A DNA stretch of 64,000 nucleotides. Origin: Anas platyrhynchos (Eukaryota > Chordata > Aves > Anseriformes > Anatidae). The translations under genes were made by a program, and so were the position numbers. How positions within the stretch are numbered: position 1 is the stretch's first letter; each line of letters starts with the position of its first letter. Below are positions 56,595 through 64,000 of the stretch, piece by piece. Under the pieces are notes generated by a model. The model was not told the DNA's origin and made no database searches. It worked only from the letters and a program-made list of their open reading frames with translations. Location of the stretch: positions 76,684,501 to 76,748,500 of the forward strand of contig NC_092621.1 in assembly GCF_047663525.1 (NCBI RefSeq), written 5' to 3'.

Positions 56595-57120
56595 TCAGAA
56601 TTTTCCCTGCTACTGCCTGTTTTTTGCTCCTGGACAGTTTGTTTGGCTATCTCATGTATTCCTACACACCCATAAAATTTTAGAAATTGATCACTCAATG
56701 CTGTTGTTCCCTAATGCGTTTGTAGTAATAACTGTAGAAGTGCACGCCTAGCTTGTTCCTTTGGCAGTATTTCTCTTCCATCAGGCAGAATCCATTTTCC
56801 TTCTTTCAGTTCTGCCCCTCTTGTCTTTATAGTTTTTATTTGTGCTTCTGTATGCTTTTTCTCGTGCCCCTTTTTCATTATCCTATTCCTGTAGGGTTAG
56901 AACTACGTCATGCTTCCTAAGAGCTGCTTCCCTAGCTTCTTTACCTGCTAGGTTATTCCCTCTTATGTGGAAACCAGTTCCCCTTTTGATGTCCTCTGAC
57001 ATGTACTACGGCAATTTCCCTAGGTCCTCTCAATGCGTGCAATATTTGAGTAACTACAGTTTGGTGAATTAGCCCTTTTCCTTGAGTGCCTATGAGTCCC
57101 TTTTCTTCCCCAATTTTCCC
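56595..57120 (-). mobile_element. ERV RNase H/integrase remnant upstream of gene R2
   Basis: Tandem copy of 42281-42806. Confidence 0.78.
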
Positions 57121-57293
57121 AATTTAAATTTCTGGTATTGCAAAAAAAAACCACCTTTTCCTGTTGGCCAGTTGCTCCTATTACATTTACAGACTAATTA
57201 ACACAGAGGAAGAAGCTCCCAGAACCAACAAAAAAATTCAAGCCTCTCTCTTCGTTTCCTAGTTTTATTTCAACTCATGGACCTGCTAGGGTA

Positions 57294-57329
57294 CCTCATC
57301 TTTACCCTAGCCTTACAGAAGCCTTACAC
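57294..57329 (-). pseudogene. Truncated exon 1 copy, unit 2
   Basis: Tandem copy of 42980-43015. Confidence 0.73.
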
Positions 57330-58246
57330 CCATGCCCCAAGGCTGCGGATCTCTTCTGGGCTTGATGCAAATCGGTTTGTGTTGTGGGTCCTGAAGTATA
57401 AGCTGGCAGCAGGCACCCGCCCTCTTTATTTGGCAGGTCACCCTTTGGAAGGCGCTCTTCACACCCCTTGCTGACAGCTCTCACACTGCAAAGGGGGCAG
57501 CGCCATGAGAAGAGGTGGGAGCTTCTTCTCGAGTGTCCCTGGTACTGGTGCCGGCGCCTGCTCCAGCTTTTGGTATTGGTGCTGATGGCTACGGCCTCTG
57601 CAGCTGGAAGCTGCAGGGCCGCTTGCGGTTTCCTGGTGTGGACGGCACGCCCTGGGCCTTGTCACAGTTGTCCAAGAGCCTCGTCTTCTCCCCTTTCCTG
57701 CAGGATCCAAAGGAAAGGCCATCAGTTTGGGTGGGGAAGAAGGGACAGAATTGTCCCAAGGCGTCAGTCAGTCCCCTAGCTGTGGGGTGTGTTGAAGTGA
57801 GGCTGTTCCCAGGCTTCAGCTGGACCGGTGCACACTTACTCTGACTGTGCTCTCCTCAGGGGCTGTGGCTCTTCCTGCCTGCCCTCTGGTGCCTTCAGGC
57901 TCGCACCGCTCTGGCCTTTGTCATTCTGATTCATCCTCTCCTTCAGCTTCTCATTGTACTCCATTCTCAGTTGGAATGAAGGACGTTGGTCATGCTCCAT
58001 CGGCTGGTGAAAGTTTTTCTGCAAAACCAGAAGAGAGTCTCCTAGAGAACTGCCTCCGAGGCTGCCTCTCCCAGTGTACTGCTGCAGGAACTGGCTGTGA
58101 GCAGCTGCGGGCTACCCTCTCCAATGGGGTCTCTTTCCAACAGCCAGCACTTTCAAGGTGTGATAAATTAGTGGGGGTTTGTTCATTGTCTTTGAGGAAT
58201 TTGGAGAATCTGCTGAGGAGATAAGGTTGTACAATTTAACGGCCTT
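57330..58246 (-). pseudogene. Scrambled CCDC81-like fragment between units 2 and 3
   Basis: Tandem copy of 43016-43932 with a few substitutions (for example near 57506). Confidence 0.7.
57840..58018 (-). pseudogene. Orphan exon C2, next unit
   Basis: Tandem copy of 43526-43704, here with the AQSE ending, downstream of gene R3. Confidence 0.7.
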
Positions 58247-58374
58247 TCAATTTTTGTATTTGCCAGGATCAGCTAAATCCTTGTTGGGAAGAGATTTGTT
58301 AAAACAATCAGGAGCATGCATAAAGTTTTGCCCAAGGAGCTCCAAGTAAAAGAGACGCAGCTTATCTTATCTTC
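58247..58374 (+). mobile_element. ERV protease remnant at start of unit 3
   Basis: Tandem copy, with the same left junction as unit 2. Confidence 0.65.
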
Positions 58375-58765
58375 CCTATGAGGAAAGGCAGAGAGACCTA
58401 GGTCTGTTCAGCCTGGAGAAAAGAAGACTGAGAGGGGATCTCATCAATGCGTAGAAATAGCTGAGGTGTGGGAGACAGAGGGATTTGGCCAACCTCTTTT
58501 CAGTGGTTTGTGGAGACAGGACAAGGAGTAATGGCCACAAGATAGAGCACAGGAAGTTCCGCACCAACATGCCAAAGAACCTCTTCACGGGGAGGGTGAC
58601 GGAGCACTGGGACAGGCTGCCCAGGGAGGTTGTGGAGTCTCCTTCTCTGGAGATATTCGAGGCCCGTCTGGACGCCTACCTGGGCAGCCTGCTTTGGTGG
58701 AAGGGTTGGACCCGATGATCTTTCGAGGTCCCTTCCAACCCCTCCAGTTCTGTGATTCTGTGACT
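58375..58765 (+). mobile_element. CR1 LINE 3' end, unit 3
   Basis: Tandem copy; codes IFEAR like unit 1. Confidence 0.92.
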
Positions 58766-59186
58766 CAGCTAATCCAATTTTTAAGTTAATACAGGTACCA
58801 AAAGTACTCTGGTGCCTAGTGAAATCCTGGAGCACATCTACCCCAAATTCAAAACTGACCATGTGTGATTTACCATGTTGGACTTGAAAGATGCCTTCTT
58901 TTGTCAAAAAGCATTTGCCTTTGTGTGAGAAAATCCATAAAATGGCAGAAAGATTCAGTTGTCTTGGACAGGGTTACCTCAAGGGCTTAAAATAGCCTGA
59001 CGATGTTTGGTAATCAGCTAGCAAAGGAGCTTGAGGCTTGGAGCTCACTCCCAGGCAAAGGCACAGTATGTAGATGACCTAATAGCCACAACTATGCAAG
59101 AGGAATATATATATTCAGTGGACTATAAACTTGTTGATTTTTGGGGGGATTAAGTGGGGACAGCGTATCTCAAGAAAAGGCCCAAT
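58766..59186 (+). mobile_element. ERV reverse-transcriptase remnant, unit 3
   Basis: Tandem copy of 30138-30558. Confidence 0.78.
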
Positions 59187-59266
59187 TCGATCAATATTGA
59201 AGTGGATGTCTGAGGCAATCTGCTCAAAGTCCAGCGGAGCAAATAGTGCCTCGGCTAAAAAACCAC
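59186..59266 (-). pseudogene. Decayed HU-domain exon, unit 3
   Basis: Copy of 30558-30638 offset by 28,628 bp. Confidence 0.73.
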
Positions 59267-59665
59267 CTTTTCTTTTTTTGCACATTGAACCTGGAAAAGC
59301 AGAGTACTTCTAGTGAAGGTCTAAAGTGCTGAGAGGGCATGTGGAGAAAACCCCAAAGGAATCCCCAAAGCAGGAGAATGGGTCTGTGGGCCCACAAATG
59401 GTAGAACGGATGGCAAGGAAGGTGTCCCAGAGACAGAAGCCTGCTTGTCATTCCCGGCCATTGTTGCAAAGCAGCAAGTCCCTGGTGGCAGATAGTCCTC
59501 GTCAACACTGCGAGAAGCCCTCTGCCGCAGGGCCTGAGGCCCCCCTGCACGAGCTGCCCTCCACCGGGAGAGGTGGCTCGCAACCATGGGAGCAGTACCG
59601 GGAGTTGCAGGGCTTCTCCTCTCCTCCTTTGTGCAAAAAAAAAGGCCATGCAGGGAGCAGTGTGG

Positions 59666-62600
59666 TCAGTCCAGCTGGCAGCCCGCACCAGCACTCTTTA
59701 TTCGGCCACTGACAGGCATCATCCTCTCCTTCAGCTTCTCATCGTATTCTTTTCTCATGTGGAAGGAAGGACGTCGGTCACACATCTGCAAGGAGTTGAT
59801 GGGGTTCTGCAAAACCAGAAGAGAGTCTCCTAAAGAACTGCTGCAAGGAGCTGAGGCTGCCCCTCCCAGTGCACTGCTGCAGGAACTCCCTCTGAGCAGC
59901 TGTGGGCTACCCTCTCCAATGGGGTCTCTTTCCAACAGCCAGCACTTTCAAGGCTGCAGCCCTTGCTCCCTGAGCCCAGGGCAGGGCCTGCCTTTTCTGC
60001 TTGCATGTGTGCTTCTGTGAAGGCAGGTGCCTCGCACAGCCTCACTTTAGTCTTCAGAGTGCAGGTCCAGCGGGCACTCATCCCTCGCAGGGAGGTACAG
60101 TCCCTCGGCAGACCCGTGCCCATGCCCAGCTCGCTGCTGGCTTTGCCCTTTGCTCACTGCAACAGCTCCTCCCGCATGGTAACGTGCAGGGGAGCGGGCA
60201 GACAGCAGGCAGCTGCCTGGCCAGGTGGGGACTGCAGTGCTGCCGTGCCGGAGACCTGCACTGCTCCCCTCCCTCCCAAGGAGAGAGCGAAGTGCCTGCT
60301 TGCGTTTTTTTTTTCCTCGGGGCTCGGAATCCATGTCATACCTTTCTTCGTTCAAAGAGCAGCTTCTGCGTCTTGGAATCATATTCTTTCCACGCTTCAG
60401 CTTGTCGTGTTTTGAGCCTGTGGGCCATCAGCGCTTGTTCCCGTTTTTCCTCTGTTAGAACACGCATATAGTGCACTCCCTGCAGGTAAGGAAAACACAA
60501 TCGCATGCAGCATTAGTCTCCGGAGCTTGGGCACAGGCAGGAGCACAGCGACAGGTGGGCAGCCAGAGCTGCTGCTTCTGCCCTGCTCTGGAATCTCCAA
60601 GGGGAAACGGGGCTGGGAAATGCCTATGGCGTACCGATGTTGCTGTTTTCTGAGCAGCAAAAGACAGGTGCTCACGGGGTTTAGTCTGTGGGTAAGCTGG
60701 AGGTTTTGGCTTCTTCAGCTCCTCCTCAGACCTCCCAGGAATTGGTGGCAGGAATCTAGAAAGACACAGCAGGCTTAGTTTATGGGAGTACACTTGGAGG
60801 CACTTACTCAGAGCTGGGCTCGCAGCTCACAACTTAGCTCCAGCACCACAAGGTGCTTCTGCAGGAGGAAGACCACGACCACACCAGGACAACAGCTGTC
60901 CCTTTGGTGTTTCCAGTGCCTTTTGGCATGAGCACGTTCAGTGCAGCCCAGGGAAACATCTCACTGGCACAAAAGCATCTGACTTCCTCCACTTGTGTGG
61001 GGAAGAAGGGACAGAATTGCCCCAAGGCCTCACTCGGGCCCCTAGCTGTGGGATGTGTTGTTACAACCCGTGCAGATGCACACCATCAGACACGGCCCCC
61101 TTGGCCCTTTGCACCCACAGCCTTCCCCTCGGGACCTGTGTCATGCCTCAGTGATGGGGTGCAGAGAGGTCCCTGGGTTGGCATCACACCCAGCTCCTTC
61201 CCGTGTCATGAGGAAGGGGAAGACGACAAGCCGTGGAACCCCAGAACACGGCTCAGGGGCTCAGGGCCTCCAGGGCTGTTTCCAGGTCTCAGCTGGACCA
61301 GTGCACACTTACTCTGTCTGTGTTGCCTTCGTTGGCTTTGTCTCTTCCTTCGAGGCATCTGGTGCCTTCTTACTTGCAGGGCTTTGGCCTTTGACATTCT
61401 CTTTCATCCTGTCCTTCAGCTTCTTGTCATACTCCCTTCTTACAATGCTCGAAGGACGTTGGTCACCCTCCAGGAGGTGGTAGACAGGGTTCTGCAAAAC
61501 CAGAAGAGAGTCTCCTAAAGACCTGCTGCAAGGAGCTGAGGCTGACCCTCCCAGTGTAGTCCTGCAGGAAATGGCTCTGAGCAGCTGCGGGCTACCCTCT
61601 CCAATGGGGTCTCTTTCCAACAGACAGTGCTTTCAAGGCTGCAGCCCTTGCTCCCTAAGCCCAGGGCAGGGCCTGTTCTTTCTTCTTGCGTGTGTGCTTC
61701 TGCTGAGGCAGGTGCCTTGCACAGGCTCACTTTAGTCTTCAGGGCACAAATACTACGGACACTGCTCCCTTGCAGGGAGGTACGGTCCCTCAGCAGACCG
61801 GTGCCCATGCCCCGCTCGCTGCTGGCTTTGCCCTTTGCTTCTTGCAACAGCTCCTCCCGCACGGCAACGTGCAGGGGAGCGCGCAGACAGCAGGCACCTG
61901 CCTGGCCAGGTGGGGACTGCAACGCTGCCGTGCCAGAGACCTGCACTGCTCCCCTCCCTCCCAAGGAGTGGGGGAATTGCCTTCTTGGGGCTTTTCTTTC
62001 CTGGGGGCTCTGAATGCGTGACATACCTGTTTTCGCTCTCTGCTCCTACTCCGTAGGATTGCATCATATTCCCCACCGATTTCATCTTCAAGCTCTGTGC
62101 GCTTGTGGGCCATGAGTATTCTGTACCGTCTTTCTTCCATCTGAGCACGCACAGAGCGCCACCTCTGCAGGCAAGGGAAACACAACCGCATGAAGCATTA
62201 GTCTCCCGGGGCTGGGCACAGGCAGGAGCACAGGGACGGTGGGCCGCCACATCTGCTGCTTCTGCCCTGCTCTGGAGTCTCCAAGGGGAAACCTGGTTTG
62301 GAAATGCCTATGGCGTACCGATGTTGGAGGGTCCTGAGGATTATCCTGGCACTCAGGGGTCTTAGGCTTTGGATGAGCAGGAGGGGTTGGTTTCTTCAGC
62401 TCCTCCTCAGACCTCCCATAAATTGGTGGCAGGAATCTGAAAAGACACAGCAGGCTTAGCTTATGGGACTACACTTGGAGGCACTTACTCAGAGCTGGGC
62501 TCGCAGCTCACAACTTAGCTCCAGCACCACAAGGTGCTTCTGCAGGAGGAAGACCACGACCACACCAGGACAACAGCTGTCCCTTTGGTGTTTCCAGTGC

Positions 62601-64000
62601 CTTTTGGCATGAGCACGTTCAGTGCAGCCAAGGGAAACATCTCACTGGCACAAAAGCATCTGACTTCCTCCACTTGTGTGGGGAAGAAGGGACAGAAATG
62701 TCCAAAGGCCTCACTCGGGCCCCTAGCTGTGGGATGTGTTGTTACAACCCGTGCAGACGCACACCATCAGACACGGCCCCCTTGGCCCTTTGCACCCACA
62801 GCCTTCCCCTCAGGACCTGTGTCCTGGAAGGGCCTGGGGATTCCCAGAGGCCCCTGGGCGTGGCATCGCACCCATCTCCTTCGCGTGTCAAGAGGAAGGG
62901 GAGGACTTCAAGCCCAGGAAACCTCAGAACATGGTGCAGGGGCTCAGGGCCTCCAGGGCTGTTCCCAAGCCTCAGCTGGACCGGTGCACACTTACTCTGA
63001 CTGTGCTCTCCTCAGGGGCTGTGGCTCTTCCTGCCTCCCCTCTGGTGCCTTCAGGCTCGCACCGCTCTGGCCTTTGTCATTCTGATTCATCCTCTCCTTC
63101 AGCTTCTCATTGTACTCCATTCTCAGTTGGAATGAAGGACGTTGGTCATGCTCCATCGGCTGGTGAAAGTTTTTCTGCAAAACCAGAAGAGAGTCTCCTA
63201 GAGAACTGCAGGAAGCAGCCGAGGCTGCCTCTCCCAGTGCACTGCTGCAGGAACTCCCTCTGAGCAGCTGTGGGCTACCCTCTCCAATGGGGTCTCTTTC
63301 CAACAGCCAGCACTTTCAAGGCTGCAGCCCTTGCTCCCTGAGCCCAGGGCAGGGCCTGCTTTTTCTGCTTGCGTGTGTGCTTCTGCTGAGGCAGGTGCCT
63401 CGCACAGGCTCACTTTAGCCTTCAGGGTGCAGGTCCAGCGGGCACACATCCCTCGCAGGGAGGTACAGACCCTTGGCAGACCCGTGCCCACGCCCAGCTC
63501 TCTGCTGGCTCTGCCCTTTGCTTCTTGCAACAGCTCCTCCCGCATGGCAACGTGCAGGGGAGCACGCAGACAGCAGGCAGCTGCCTGGCCAGGTGGGGAC
63601 TGCAACGCTGCCGTGCCGGTGACCTGCACTGCTCCCCTGCCTCCCAAGGAGCAGGGGAAATGCCTGCTGGGACATTTTCTTCCTGGGGGCTCTGAACGCA
63701 TGTCATACCTGCTTGTGCTCCATCATCAGCTTTTGAAGCGTGGAATCATATTGGTTCCATGTTTCAGCCTCAAGATTTTTCATCTTATGGGCCTTCAGTA
63801 TGCGGAGCCTTCTTTCTTCTATCTTAGCGCGTACAGAGCGCGCTCCCTGCAGGCAAGGGAAACACATCCGCACGCAGCGTTAGTTTCCTGGGGCTGGGCA
63901 CAGGCAGGAGCACAGGGACGGTGGGCAGCCACATCTGCTGCTTCTGTCCTGCTCTGGAATCTCCAAGGGGAAGCGGGGCTGGGAAATGCCTATGGCGTAC
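59666..64000 (-). CDS. CCDC81-like: CCDC81-like protein, gene copy R3, 3' part only
   Basis: Only the last eight exons of this copy lie in the window: C4 59666-59806, B4 60342-60479, A4 60635-60755, C3 61313-61491, B3 62027-62164, A3 62319-62436, C2 62996-63174 and B2 63709-63846. The window stops on the donor site of exon A2. All eight exons are open and in phase. Exon A3 begins FLPPIYGRSEEE, with a Tyr where R1, R2 and L have Pro (FLPPIPGRSEEE). That resembles A2 and suggests exchange between modules. C3 and C4 carry the R2-type residues (KKLKDRM, VSGR). Confidence 0.82.
59666..64000 (-). repeat. Exon-triplet modules 4, 3 and part of 2 of gene R3
   Basis: Module 4 is 59666-60755, module 3 is 60756-62436, and module 2 runs from 62437 to the window end. 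Spacing is as in R2, but the intron between C2 and A3 carries module 3-type sequence (see findings). Confidence 0.88.

Larger units (their letters stand above)
43933..58246 (-). repeat. Tandem amplicon unit 2 (14,314 bp)
   Basis: A complete second unit with the same order as unit 1, carrying gene R2. Offsets are constant across it, with no large insertion or deletion. It differs from unit 1 at scattered sites; for example, exon C3 has KKLKDRM where unit 1 has KKVKDRM, and exon C4 has VSGR where unit 1 has VSGQ. Confidence 0.95.
58247..64000 (-). repeat. Tandem amplicon unit 3 (cut by window end)
   Basis: The first 5.75 kb of a third unit, carrying the 3' half of gene R3. It matches unit 2 at a constant offset of 14,314. 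The stretch around 62370-63280 differs more from unit 2 than the rest does and matches other internal modules instead, which is a sign of conversion. The array continues beyond the window. Confidence 0.93.

Noticed and set aside
1..64000. CRISPR array, bacterial operons, rRNA or tRNA genes
   Set aside because: No spaced short direct repeats, ribosomal RNA or cloverleaf genes were seen. The tRNA-His similarity is only the retroviral primer site.

Overview
This 64 kb window looks like a piece of a bird nuclear genome. The evidence is the chicken-repeat-1 (CR1) LINE 3' ends with their short terminal repeat, several endogenous retroviruses (ERVs), GT-AG introns, and a vertebrate gene with a TATA promoter. 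Only one host gene family is present: a multi-exon homologue of CCDC81, a protein with two eukaryotic HU-like domains followed by charged coiled-coil sequence. It occurs as three complete copies and one copy cut by the window end. Here they are called L (+, 3008-11976), R1 (-, 31038-40006), R2 (-, 45352-54320) and R3 (-, 59666 to the end).

Two large repeat structures overlap. First, 1-20677 and 22337-43015 form a palindrome with near-identical arms of about 20.7 kb around a 1,659 bp spacer. Positions map as x -> 43014-x, or 43016-x near the window start because of a 2 bp length difference. L and R1 therefore converge on a centre filled with retroviral DNA. Second, from 29619 the sequence is a direct tandem array with a period of 14,314 bp: 29619-43932, 43933-58246, and 58247 to the end. 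Each full unit holds one CCDC81-like gene, a CR1 inside a retroviral remnant, a decayed extra HU-type exon, and further retroviral debris. R1 belongs to both structures.

The gene also contains a repeat of its own. Exons 1-7 encode the two HU-like domains and a basic coiled coil. The 3' half is four tandem genomic copies (about 1.65-1.68 kb each, introns included) of an exon triplet A-B-C. Splice phases are A 2->0, B 0->0 and C 0->2, so whole triplets can be gained or lost without breaking frame. Exon B of module 1 is broken in every copy seen. Skipping it restores an open frame, giving a predicted protein of 794 residues.

The palindrome centre holds one retroviral unit per arm in an unusual order: RNase H (3' part)-integrase-env-LTR end-primer binding site-gag. 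On the left side this continues in the spacer as protease and the start of reverse transcriptase. The primer binding site fits tRNA-His. Older fragments lie beside it: two LTRs meeting at their 3' ends, an antisense integrase remnant, and protease and reverse-transcriptase remnants split by a CR1. The layout suggests an ampliconic, gene-conversion-prone region of the kind often found on sex chromosomes or dot chromosomes; the chromosome itself cannot be read from the sequence.
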